From: Candidatus Fermentibacter danicus
Lineage (GTDB): Bacteria; Fermentibacterota; Fermentibacteria; Fermentibacterales; Fermentibacteraceae
Length of the DNA: 63,154 nucleotides
NCBI GenBank assembly: GCA_001618605.1
Contig: LKHC01000145.1
Span: 3,831 to 66,984, forward strand
Reading direction: 5' to 3'
Below are positions 41,701 through 49,820 of the stretch, one piece after another. The position numbers were made by a program, and so were the translations under genes. Below the pieces are notes generated by a model, which saw nothing but the letters and a program-made list of their open reading frames with translations, was not told where the DNA came from and did no database searches. How positions within the stretch are numbered: position 1 is the first letter of the stretch; each line of letters starts with the position of its first letter.

Positions 41701-41708
41701 CATACTAT
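41701..41708 (+). promoter_or_regulatory. possible -10 element for the tRNA
   Basis: CATACTAT contains CATACT and TACTAT, either usable as a -10, 17 bases before the tRNA. The -35 candidate TGGCCG (41678-41683) matches only half the consensus. Confidence 0.3.
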
Positions 41709-41724
41709 GCCTGCGTTAACAAAC

Positions 41725-41809
41725 GCCGGGGTGGTGGAACGGCAGACACAACGGACTTAAAATCCGTCGGCCCGAGGCCGTGAGGGTTCGAATCCCTCTC
41801 CCGGCACCA
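41725..41809 (+). tRNA. tRNA-Leu (anticodon UAA)
   Basis: 85 bases including encoded CCA (41807-41809). Acceptor stem GCCGGGG pairs with TCCCGGC (last pair G-U). D-arm region GGTGGAACGGCAGACAC, anticodon stem ACGGA/TCCGT around loop CTTAAAA with anticodon TAA (41758-41760), long class II variable arm CGGCCCGAGGCCG and T-arm AGGGTTCGAATCCCT. Class II arm plus TAA identify leucine. A37 next to the anticodon is the type of base modified by MiaA and MiaB, both encoded in this window. mutL begins 14 bases later. Confidence 0.97.
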
Positions 41810-41823
41810 TCCATGGAGGAGTC

Positions 41824-43548
41824 TTGCAGGCGATCCGGGTTCTCAGCGACGAGGTGGTCAACCTCATCTCCGCCGGCGAGGTGGTCGAGCGGCCGTCATC
41901 CATCGTGAAGGAGCTGGTCGAGAACTCGATCGATGCAGGAGCCTCGTCCGTGGAGGTGGAGATCGAGAGGGGGGGCCGGCAGTCGATAACCGTAAGGGAC
42001 GACGGTTCCGGGATGTCGCGGCACGACCTGCTCCTCTCGGTGCAGAGGCATGCGACCAGCAAGATCGCCAGGGCTTCGGACCTGGAGAGCATGACCACGC
42101 TCGGATTCCGGGGCGAGGCCCTGCCCAGCATCGCAGCCGTGACCCACATGTCCATCGTCACATCCGACGGAGCCGGGGCCTGGAGGCTTACGATAGACGG
42201 AGGCGTACTCGGAGGGGTCGAACCGGCCGCGAGGACCAGGGGCACGACCATCGTGGCGTCGGGCGTATTCTTCAACCAGCCCGCGAGGAGGAAGTTCCTC
42301 AGGTCGGAGAAGACCGAGGAGTCGTGGATCATCCGTCATCTCGAGGCGCTGGCCTTCTCGAGGCTGGATGTGTCCATCTCTCTCACGAGCGACGGACGGA
42401 GAGTCTTCTCCATACCCGCCGGCACGCTCGAATCCCGCGTCATAACCAGATTCCAGCTTCCCCGTGGAACCGGAGCCGTCACCGGGCTGGCCTCGGACGG
42501 CGCGAGGAGCGCTCGGATACTCCTCTTCCCCGAGAGGCGCACCTCCTCCAGACAGAACTGGTACACCGTGCTCAACGGCAGGCCTGTTTCGATCAGGGCC
42601 GTGGGATATGTCCTCGAGAGCATGCTGGGCGGGCCTTCCGGGTTTCCCCTTTGCGTCTGCAGCCTCGAACTATCCCCGGGAGACTACGACGTGAACGTAC
42701 ACCCCGCGAAGCTGGAGGCCAGGATGCGCGTGCCTTCGATGATCCAGGCCCTCGTCGCATCGGCGGTCGAGGATGCGACGGGCCGCAGGACGGAGGAGGT
42801 GCGCGGGAGCCTGACGGCTGCCGGTGGTAACCTGAATGCCGGTGGCGGGGGTGGCTGGAGCCTGACGGCCGTCGGGAGCGCAGGCGGATCGGCCCTCGGG
42901 AAGGAATCCGGCTATCCGGTTTCGTCGAGTCTCTTCGAGACTGCATTCGAGCTTCAGTCCCCCGGTGGTGTGCTTCGAAAGGAAGCGTCCCCGCCTCCTT
43001 CAGCCGCCATCTATCAGGTGGGCAGGAGCTACCTGGTCTCGGCCATGGCAGGGGGGATCGTGATAGTAGACCCTCACGCCGCGCACGAGAGAATCCTCTT
43101 CGAGAGCATCAGGAAGGGCCCCTCCGGCCGTCCGGGGCAGCAGCGCCTGCTCCTGCCGGAGCGGCTCGACCTCGATCCGGCCTCTCTCGAACAGCTCGGG
43201 CTCTATTCCGACATGATAGCCGAGGCCGGCTTCGACATACAGGAATCGGGGGGGCGCCTCATGCTCTGCGCGGTTCCCGAGGGGGTCAGGCACGGGGTGG
43301 AGGCGGTACACGAGATTCTGGCCTCCCTGTCGGACCCCTCCAGGGCCTCTCTCCCTCCACAGGACCAGATCGCGGCCGCTGCAGCCTGCGCCGGAGCGGT
43401 CAAGCTCGGCGACAGCCTCGATCCAGTCCAGGCCGCCGAACTCCTGGACATGCTGTTCGCAACGAAGGATCCCTTCCATTGCCCGCACGGAAGGCCAACA
43501 CTCATCGAGATTTCTTACGACGAGCTGGCCAGGAGGTTCGGCAGATGA
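41824..43548 (+). CDS. mutL: DNA mismatch repair protein MutL
   Basis: 574 residues from TTG 41824, with GGAGGAG five bases upstream. GHKL ATPase (~1-330): ISAGEVVERPSSIVKELVENSIDAG, DDGSGM, TLGFRGEALPSI, NVHPAKLE. The C-terminal domain has the endonuclease metal motif as DPHAAHERILFE (usual form begins DQHA), ACAGAVKLGD and CPHGRP, so it should nick DNA as in organisms without MutH. The linker (~325-370) is Gly/Ser-rich with a partial 51-base duplication. Coupled to miaA by ATGA. Confidence 0.96.
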   Translation: MQAIRVLSDEVVNLISAGEVVERPSSIVKELVENSIDAGASSVEVEIERGGRQSITVRDDGSGMSRHDLLLSVQRHATSKIARASDLESMTTLGFRGEALPSIAAVTHMSIVTSDGAGAWRLTIDGGVLGGVEPAARTRGTTIVASGVFFNQPARRKFLRSEKTEESWIIRHLEALAFSRLDVSISLTSDGRRVFSIPAGTLESRVITRFQLPRGTGAVTGLASDGARSARILLFPERRTSSRQNWYTVLNGRPVSIRAVGYVLESMLGGPSGFPLCVCSLELSPGDYDVNVHPAKLEARMRVPSMIQALVASAVEDATGRRTEEVRGSLTAAGGNLNAGGGGGWSLTAVGSAGGSALGKESGYPVSSSLFETAFELQSPGGVLRKEASPPPSAAIYQVGRSYLVSAMAGGIVIVDPHAAHERILFESIRKGPSGRPGQQRLLLPERLDLDPASLEQLGLYSDMIAEAGFDIQESGGRLMLCAVPEGVRHGVEAVHEILASLSDPSRASLPPQDQIAAAAACAGAVKLGDSLDPVQAAELLDMLFATKDPFHCPHGRPTLIEISYDELARRFGR

Positions 43549-44501
43549 TCCGCCTTCCTCCCGTGCCGGTGATAACAGGTTGCACTGCAACCGGGAAGAC
43601 CGCTCTCGCACTGGCTCTCGCCCGGGACTACCCGATAGAGGTGATCAGCGCCGACTCCCGTCAGGTCTACAGATACATGGACATAGGCACGGCCAAGCCC
43701 GGCAGGGCGGAAACGGCGGCGCTGCCCCACCATCTGATCGACATCGCAGACCCGGACGGCTGCTTTTCCGCCGGCTCGTTCGCGCGGGAGGCCGCCCGGC
43801 TCATCCTCGAGATCTCCGCAAGGGGAGCCGTGCCTGTGATCGTCGGTGGAACCGGCCTCTACATCCGGGCACTGACCGGACCTTTCGACGACCTGCCTCC
43901 CGCACATCCCGCCCTCCGCACGGTTCTCTCCGCCTGCGAAGCATCCTCTGCGGGCTTTCTGCGCAGGTTTCTGGCGAGGCTGGACCCGGTTTCCTCTAAA
44001 ACCATCGGGGCCGGTGACGCGGTCAGAACGCTCAGGGCCCTGGAGATAACCATTCTGTCGGGACGCCGTGCATCCGTCCTCAGAACCGGTGCTGGACGAA
44101 GAAGCGGGTTCACCTTCCGCATCGCGAGGATAGAGATTCCCGGAGCCGCGCTCCGGGCGAGGATATCCCTGCGGGTGAACAGGATGATGGAGGACGGACT
44201 GGAGGCGGAAGTCGGACGCCTGCTCGCGATGGGCTACGGGCGGGGCTGCGCGCCGGGAAGGACGATAGGATACAGGGAGGTGCTCGATTCCATCGACGCC
44301 GGCCGGTCTTCCGAGGAGACCACGACAGCGATCGTGAACGGGACATGGCGCTTTTCGAGGAGGCAGAGGAACATGCTCGGCAGGCTTCCCGCGGATCTCG
44401 TTTCCGACGGAGGAGATCCGGCATCTCTCGGTCCCGCCCTTTTCGAGGGATGGGATCGATCATTCGCGGATGGAGGGACTGGCAGTGCAGAAGGCAGTTG
44501 A
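43545..44501 (+). CDS. miaA: tRNA dimethylallyltransferase
   Basis: 318 residues. Adds the isopentenyl group to A37 of tRNAs reading UNN codons. P-loop-type GCTATGKTALALALA (~10), SADSRQVYRYMDIGTAKP (~37-54), HHLIDI, VPVIVGGTGLYIRALTGPFDD (~102) and the C-terminal TIGYREVLD and RFSRRQRNML. It supplies i6A to MiaB, encoded 34 kb away on the same strand. ATG 43545 overlaps the mutL stop. The 3' end overlaps the next gene by 17 bases. Confidence 0.96.
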   Translation: MIRLPPVPVITGCTATGKTALALALARDYPIEVISADSRQVYRYMDIGTAKPGRAETAALPHHLIDIADPDGCFSAGSFAREAARLILEISARGAVPVIVGGTGLYIRALTGPFDDLPPAHPALRTVLSACEASSAGFLRRFLARLDPVSSKTIGAGDAVRTLRALEITILSGRRASVLRTGAGRRSGFTFRIARIEIPGAALRARISLRVNRMMEDGLEAEVGRLLAMGYGRGCAPGRTIGYREVLDSIDAGRSSEETTTAIVNGTWRFSRRQRNMLGRLPADLVSDGGDPASLGPALFEGWDRSFADGGTGSAEGS

Positions 44502-45777
44502 ACCGCTTTCCGAGCATATCCCGCTCGAAGAGGTGAAGATCGAGGAGATCGACTCCCTCGATCCGCCCGAAGGCTGGAGCCCGGAGTCTCCCGGGGTCGA
44601 ACCCGTGCCTCCTCCGATTCTCATCGAGGAGGAGGGCAGATTCTCGCTTCTGATCAACCACGACTCCTTCTGGCGGGCCAGAGCGGCCGGCATGCTCTCG
44701 ATCAGGGCCATGGTCGTGAGGAATCCCATACACGTCCCGATCGCTCACAAGTCGGTGAAGAACAGCCTGGAGGAGGCGCTCCTCTTCGACGGCCTGCTCC
44801 GGATGTCCATCGTCCCCAACAGGAGCAGGCTTGCGGAGCTGCTGAACTTCTCCAGAGCCCGGATCACACAGGTGCTCAACGTCCTGAAGCTGCCCCTCCA
44901 GATCAGGCGCGAACTGCTGATCACCGAGAACATCAGCGAGTTCCACCTCCGCCCCCTCATCAAGATGGACGACGAGAAGCGTCAACTGGCCTCGTTCCGC
45001 AAGCTGATCGCCGACGGGCTGACCGGGAGGCAGATGGCCCTGTTCGCGGCCTCCGGAGAGGAACCGGTCGAGGAGGCACAGACGGACCTCGAAAGAATTA
45101 TGTCGGAGCCTGTGCTGGTTACGCCCGAGCCTCCCTCCGGGGAAGCCCCGCGGAAACCGGTTTCAGCTATGGAAACTCCCCCTGAAGATGAGGAGGTCGC
45201 CGCCCCGGCGTCCGCGCCGGAGGCTGATCCGGCCGCCGGAGAACACGCCGCGAAGAAGACCCAGGGGCAGCAGGAGAAGACCAGGCAGCCCAGATCCGCT
45301 CAGAGGGCGGACTCCGGGAAGGAGGACACGCCGCCCTCCACGGCCGAGAGAGCCCTGTTCATGAGGGCGAAGGGTCTGCTCGATATCCTGGGCACGCTGC
45401 GGGACAAGGGCTGGGAGGAGAAGGCCGCCAGGAACGGAGCGACACGCGAGGAACTCGTCTTCCTGGAGGGAGTATCCCTTCTTCGCAGGGGGCTTTACGA
45501 GCGAGCTGCCGAAACCCTCATCAACGCCTCGCACCTGTCCCGCGACAATGCCGCCGTCTTCTTCTTCCTCGGAAGGAGCTACAACCTCATGGAAAAGCTG
45601 TCGAACGCCGAGGAGTATCTCCGGATGGCCTGCGAGCACGTGCCGGACGATCCCGACATCCTTTCCGAACTGGCCATCGTCCTGGAGAAGCAGAAACGGT
45701 ACACGGAAGCGTCGAGCTTCTACAGGAGGGCTTCCGCCCTCCGGAACCCCTCCCAGCCCAGGAGCCGGCGCCAGTGA
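44485..45777 (+). CDS. ParB-type helix-turn-helix protein with C-terminal TPR repeats
   Basis: 430 residues from GTG 44485 (GGAGGG 7 bases upstream; an ATG at 44470 overlaps that site). Residues ~90-195 resemble the KorB/ParB central DNA-binding domain: NRSRLAELLNFSRARITQVLNVLKLP (a classic HTH), then ISEFHLRPLIKMDDEKRQ and ADGLTGRQMA. The N-terminal ParB CTPase is missing, replaced by a short acidic segment. A low-complexity Glu/Pro linker (~205-290) leads to about three TPR units (~325-425: ERAAETLINASHLSRDN, AAVFFFLGRSYNLMEKLSNAEEYL, PDILSELAIVLEKQKRYTEASSFY). Function unknown; perhaps DNA-tethered scaffold. Confidence 0.75.
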   Translation: MQKAVEPLSEHIPLEEVKIEEIDSLDPPEGWSPESPGVEPVPPPILIEEEGRFSLLINHDSFWRARAAGMLSIRAMVVRNPIHVPIAHKSVKNSLEEALLFDGLLRMSIVPNRSRLAELLNFSRARITQVLNVLKLPLQIRRELLITENISEFHLRPLIKMDDEKRQLASFRKLIADGLTGRQMALFAASGEEPVEEAQTDLERIMSEPVLVTPEPPSGEAPRKPVSAMETPPEDEEVAAPASAPEADPAAGEHAAKKTQGQQEKTRQPRSAQRADSGKEDTPPSTAERALFMRAKGLLDILGTLRDKGWEEKAARNGATREELVFLEGVSLLRRGLYERAAETLINASHLSRDNAAVFFFLGRSYNLMEKLSNAEEYLRMACEHVPDDPDILSELAIVLEKQKRYTEASSFYRRASALRNPSQPRSRRQ

Positions 45778-47366
45778 GATCGAGGGACGCCTCGCTCTTC
45801 GTCATGTCTCTGATCCTCGCCGCCGGATGCGCCCGCATAGTGGCTCCGTCGGGAGGCCCGGAGGACAAATCCCCGCCTTCGGTGGTCTCGGTTTCTCCGC
45901 CTCCCTCGGCCGGGGTGCCGGAACTGGACAGAATCACGATATCATGGGACGAGAGGCTTCAGCAGAGCACCATCGAGGCGCAGCTCTTCCCGCGTATCCC
46001 GGCCAGGATCGGCAGTTCGCAGAGATCGATTACGATCTCGCTCGAAGAGCCTCTCGGAGCCCGCACACTGCTCGTCCACATCCCGTCATCCCTCTCCGAC
46101 CAGCATGGCAACGAACTGGGCGCGACGCTCGACTTCGCCTACAGCGGTCTGGACACGCTGCCTTCGGGGGTCATCAGGATATCGACGGCCAGGCAGGGCG
46201 GAACCGTGTTCGGCGCGGAGGTGCGGGTCGAAGTCACCGACGAGTCGAATGAACTCGTGCGCAGGACGACTCCGGACTCGACAGGCATCGCTTTCGCGGG
46301 CTGGCTTCCCGGAGGCGGCTACTCCGTCCTCTGCTACGAGGATCTGGACAGGAGCATGACGTGGGAGCGCGACATGGAAGCAGGTGCCGAGACCACCCTG
46401 GTCCTTCCGGCGGCCGACACGCTCACCCTCGATATGGTTCTGACCGTCGTGGACACCGTCGGCCCCAGGCTCGTATCGGTGACTTCCCTGGACGCATTCC
46501 ATCTTCAGGTGGATTTCAACGAACAGCCCGCCATCCCGGCGGCCCCCGGAGCGTCGTTCTCGCTGAGCGACCCCTCGGGAGCCCGGATCGGGATACTCGG
46601 ATGCTGGGGGTCCGGCGCCCGTGACGCCAGATCGCTGATACTGGCCACCGGGGCTCTTCCGGCCGGACTCTGCATACTCCGGACGGACGGAACCATAGAG
46701 GATCTTCTCGGCAACGCCTCCGATCCGGACTCGATCGAATTCACCGCCGTCGATTCCGTCGCGACCGACTCTCTCAGACTGCAATCCATGTACCCGCCGC
46801 CGGGCGCGACGGAGGTGTCCGCCTCGACGATCATCGCCTTCTCCTTCTCGGACTGGGTCGATTACGATTCGCTTCTGACCAGATTCAGCCTGTCCAGGGT
46901 GCTGGACGGCTCGAAAGTCGAGGGCACGCTCACCGCCAGGGATTCGAGATCGTTCGAGTTCGCACCCCTGCACGACCTGATGGGCGAGGAGCAGTACAGA
47001 GTCGAAATCCTGTCCGGCCTCGAATCCCCTTCCGGTGACACTCTCCAGACGACGGGCTGGGCCTTCGTAGCCGCCTGGGGCGACGAACCCGGCTCGATCG
47101 AGGGAGTCGTCAGAGGGGGCGGGGCGAACATCGTGATAGGTGTAACGGCCGCCGGCTCCAGCGGCGATTCCTTTTCTTTCGGAATCCGGAGCGGTCCGTT
47201 CGTTCTCGAGGGCATCCCTGCAGGCAGGTACACCGTATCGGCCTGGACGGACAGGAACGGCAACGGCGTCTGGGATCCCGGAGAGCCCTACGGAAACTGT
47301 CCCGGGGTCGTGCTGGTGAACCCGGGCATAGCCACGACGGGGGTGGCGATTGAGATTCTCCCCTGA
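45774..47366 (+). CDS. lipoprotein with SbsA/Big_5 Ig-like domains
   Basis: 530 residues from GTG 45774 (GTGA overlap). Lipobox ILAAGC. It starts with the Bacteroidetes-type GGPEDKSPPSVVSVSPPPSAG, an SbsA/Big_5 Ig-like domain, followed by two more Ig-like repeats (~225-320 and ~335-430, the latter with YPPPGATEVSASTIIAFSFSDWVD). It ends in a carboxypeptidase-regulatory-like domain (IEGVVRGGGAN ... GIPAGRYTVSAWTDRNGNGVWDPGE). A surface-exposed structural lipoprotein by domain content. Confidence 0.85.
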   Translation: MRSRDASLFVMSLILAAGCARIVAPSGGPEDKSPPSVVSVSPPPSAGVPELDRITISWDERLQQSTIEAQLFPRIPARIGSSQRSITISLEEPLGARTLLVHIPSSLSDQHGNELGATLDFAYSGLDTLPSGVIRISTARQGGTVFGAEVRVEVTDESNELVRRTTPDSTGIAFAGWLPGGGYSVLCYEDLDRSMTWERDMEAGAETTLVLPAADTLTLDMVLTVVDTVGPRLVSVTSLDAFHLQVDFNEQPAIPAAPGASFSLSDPSGARIGILGCWGSGARDARSLILATGALPAGLCILRTDGTIEDLLGNASDPDSIEFTAVDSVATDSLRLQSMYPPPGATEVSASTIIAFSFSDWVDYDSLLTRFSLSRVLDGSKVEGTLTARDSRSFEFAPLHDLMGEEQYRVEILSGLESPSGDTLQTTGWAFVAAWGDEPGSIEGVVRGGGANIVIGVTAAGSSGDSFSFGIRSGPFVLEGIPAGRYTVSAWTDRNGNGVWDPGEPYGNCPGVVLVNPGIATTGVAIEILP

Positions 47367-48162
47367 GGAAGCCATCGACAGAGGCCTCTGCACGAGCTGC
47401 GGGAGGTGCTCCGCCGTCTGTCCCTCGGGCGCGGCGTCCGGCGGCGCCGGAGTTCCTCCGGCCTTCGATCTCCGCAGGTGCATCTCCTGTGGACACTGCT
47501 CCGCCTTCTGCCCCGTGGACGCCTTCCATTCCGGAAGCCTGCCGGGATCTTCCGCCGCATGCGGCATCGATCCGCTGCTTGAGCTCTATTCCGGCAGGAG
47601 ATCGGTGAGGGTGTTCGCGCCGGTGGAGGTGACGGAGGCCGAAAGGGCGAAGATGCTGTCCGTGATCGGCTACTGCCCCACGGGCGTCAACAGGTGCGGG
47701 ATCGTCGTGCGCGCGTTCGGAGGGGCGGAGGCCGGGTCACTCCACGAGAGCGTCAGAAGGGCGCTGCGGCCGTTCTGGAAGATCGGCCCGCTCCGGCTGA
47801 TCGGAGCCGTCTCCGGGTATGGGGCGGTTCTGCGGCGCTTCATGAAAGGGGAGGACCTGATATTCAGGCAGGCTCCGCTGGTGCTTTTCTTCTTCACCCC
47901 GCGGAGGAACCCCACTTCGGCGGAAGACGGCGTGATAGCCGCGTCCATGGTCATGACGGCCGCGTGCTCCATGGGGTTCGGCTCCTTCTGGAACGGGGTG
48001 GCCAGGATCCTCTACCACATCACGCCTTCGTGGAGAAGGCTGGCCGGGGCGCCCCGTGGGTCCAGACTCTGCGCCGTGCTGTGCCTGGGCAGACCCGCCT
48101 TCGAGTCCAGACCGCTGCCGCCGAGAGAGTGGACGCTTCTGGACGGAAGCGGAAGGCCGTAA
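47350..48162 (+). CDS. 2x[4Fe-4S] ferredoxin fused to nitroreductase
   Basis: 270 residues from TTG 47350. Two 4Fe-4S motifs (CTSCGRCSAVCP and CISCGHCSAFCP, residues ~14-55) precede a nitroreductase FMN fold (~75-270: SGRRSVRVFAPVEV, CPTGVNRCG, DGVIAASMVMTAACSMGFGSFWNG). Such fusions are redox enzymes in anaerobes that reduce flavin or nitro-type substrates with ferredoxin electrons; the true substrate is unknown. No strong ribosome site; it overlaps the Ig lipoprotein by 17 bases. Convergent with the deacetylase, 9 bases apart. Confidence 0.85.
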   Translation: MRFSPEEAIDRGLCTSCGRCSAVCPSGAASGGAGVPPAFDLRRCISCGHCSAFCPVDAFHSGSLPGSSAACGIDPLLELYSGRRSVRVFAPVEVTEAERAKMLSVIGYCPTGVNRCGIVVRAFGGAEAGSLHESVRRALRPFWKIGPLRLIGAVSGYGAVLRRFMKGEDLIFRQAPLVLFFFTPRRNPTSAEDGVIAASMVMTAACSMGFGSFWNGVARILYHITPSWRRLAGAPRGSRLCAVLCLGRPAFESRPLPPREWTLLDGSGRP

Positions 48163-48171
48163 CCGGCCGGA

Positions 48172-49110
48172 CTAGTCGAGGGGCACCGCTGAGAAGGGCA
48201 TGGGGGAGTGGAGATCCTCGCGCCACGTCTCGGGACGGTAGAACCCCCGGTGTCCCAGCAGCCTCGTTACAGAAGAGAGAGCCATGTCCATCCGGCTTAT
48301 CCTGAGCCGGCCCGACGCGCTCCGGAGCGAGCCCAGATCGGCCAGCGCTCCGTCCACGACGAAACCGAGCCCGGCCGAGGGGATGCCCTCGAATGAGATC
48401 GTGGAGAGTCTCTCATCGACACGGGCGCCCTCGGGAATCATTCCTCCAGGCCAGGCTGCGGCGTACATCCCTCCGAGCCGTATGCCCACATACTTCTTCA
48501 CCGCCTCCTGAGCCCCGGTGAGGGCGGGCCCCCAGGAGTCGGCGCCCATCCCCATGAAGCTGCGGTGCCTGGCCGAGTGGTTCCCGATGCAGTATCCGCG
48601 GTCGAGCAGGAAATTGAACTTCTGTTCGATGTATTCCTGCTGTCCGAAGGGGATCTTGTCGAAGGATATGAAGAACACGGCGCCACGTCCGAAGTCGGGG
48701 TGCGAGTCGCAGAACTCCTCCAGGATGCCTACCGCGCACCGGGGGTCGATCTCGAGAGAGCCGTCCGGTCTCCTCAGATAATTGAACTGGCTCTGCCATC
48801 CGTCGTCGAACGTGATCATGACCGGACTCCTCCCCGCGGGGAGTCTGACGAGGCCGTTCGACAAATCTTCGGGCGTGATCAGGAAGAAGCCTTCGCTCTC
48901 GAGCTGCTCGAGGTCGTTCCTGAATCGCCGTGCGCTCACCGAAAGCTCCCCGCCGGTGTCGATCGAATGGTAGCAGAGAACGGGGAACCTGTCGGATCCC
49001 TCGGGGAGCGGAGGAGGAGGAGGCGTATCCGGCGGTTCGCACGAATAGACCCCGGGCGGCGTCCCCGCCAGAGCGGCCAGTGCGGCCAGCAGGCATGCGA
49101 ACGAGGTCAC
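48172..49110 (-). CDS. secreted polysaccharide deacetylase (NodB-like)
   Basis: 312 residues from GTG 49110, with a signal peptide (SFACLLAALAALAG) and a Pro-rich linker. CYHSID and the NodB metal motif MITFDDGW (Asp-Asp, ~109), then GNHSARHRSF with the His-x3-His metal ligands (~180). The later motifs are divergent: LGGMYAAAWPGGMIP in place of the usual RPPYG. Carbohydrate esterase family 4 enzymes remove acetyl groups from peptidoglycan or exopolysaccharide. The start overlaps the stop of the lipoprotein upstream (GTGA). Confidence 0.85.
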   Translation of the reverse strand: MTSFACLLAALAALAGTPPGVYSCEPPDTPPPPPLPEGSDRFPVLCYHSIDTGGELSVSARRFRNDLEQLESEGFFLITPEDLSNGLVRLPAGRSPVMITFDDGWQSQFNYLRRPDGSLEIDPRCAVGILEEFCDSHPDFGRGAVFFISFDKIPFGQQEYIEQKFNFLLDRGYCIGNHSARHRSFMGMGADSWGPALTGAQEAVKKYVGIRLGGMYAAAWPGGMIPEGARVDERLSTISFEGIPSAGLGFVVDGALADLGSLRSASGRLRISRMDMALSSVTRLLGHRGFYRPETWREDLHSPMPFSAVPLD

Positions 49111-49820
49111 GGCCGGCTCAGGGGGACTACCGTGAAACGGTCGAGCACGGCGCTGGTCCATGCGTCCACGAAGACACCGGTCTGTCCCATGACCGGGACG
49201 GTGGTCCGGACGACCTGCAGGAGCTGTCCGTTCACGGAGAAATCGACATAGTTGCCATGTATCTCGGCGGTCAGGACGACCCGTTCCGGATCGAACGGAA
49301 GCAGCCTGCTCGATTCGAACGGATCGAGACCCATAACGGGAGTCCAGAGGCCGCCCAGACATCTCTGCACGGTGTACTGGCCTCGGGAGTTGACACCGGC
49401 CATCAGAAAGGTGTCGTAGTCCTCGGCCCTGAGTATCAGCCCCAGTACGGAGTGGGGCCTGGAGCGGTCCACCTCGAACACCGCCTCCACCAATCCGTCC
49501 CTGAGGAGCGAGGCCGTCGACAGCAGGACTGCGGCATCGTGCGAGGCGGAATTGTCGATGTGCAACCCGCCGTGATAGATCTCGAAACGGCAGCCGGGTC
49601 CGAACGGCGCATCGAGGATGTTGTCGAAGGTGCAGTTGAGAAGTGTATCCTCCGCGGTCGGCGGTGTCGCGGCGGGGGAGGAGTCGGACGAGGAAGACTC
49701 GCGCCCGACGAGCGGACCTGCGAAAAAGCCCGCAGTCTGCGGAGAACCGCAGGATGCGAGCAGGACAACCAGGGGGAGGGAGGCGAGGATGACGGCAGGG
49801 GGCTTGTCGAAGAGTCGCAT
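49107..49820 (-). CDS. lipoprotein with concanavalin-like (DUF1080/LamG-type) domain
   Basis: 237 residues. Lipobox LLASC after a basic N-terminus and a Ser/Ala/Pro linker (~30-60). Residues ~65-237 are a jelly-roll: LNCTFDNIL, VEAVFEVDRSRPHSVLGLILRAEDYDTFLMAGVN and AEIHGNYVDFSVNGQLLQVV are typical strands of DUF1080/laminin-G-like sugar-binding domains. With the deacetylase directly downstream it may bind the polysaccharide that enzyme acts on. AAAGG lies 7 bases before ATG 49820. Divergent from the next lipoprotein. Confidence 0.8.
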   Translation of the reverse strand: MRLFDKPPAVILASLPLVVLLASCGSPQTAGFFAGPLVGRESSSSDSSPAATPPTAEDTLLNCTFDNILDAPFGPGCRFEIYHGGLHIDNSASHDAAVLLSTASLLRDGLVEAVFEVDRSRPHSVLGLILRAEDYDTFLMAGVNSRGQYTVQRCLGGLWTPVMGLDPFESSRLLPFDPERVVLTAEIHGNYVDFSVNGQLLQVVRTTVPVMGQTGVFVDAWTSAVLDRFTVVPLSRP

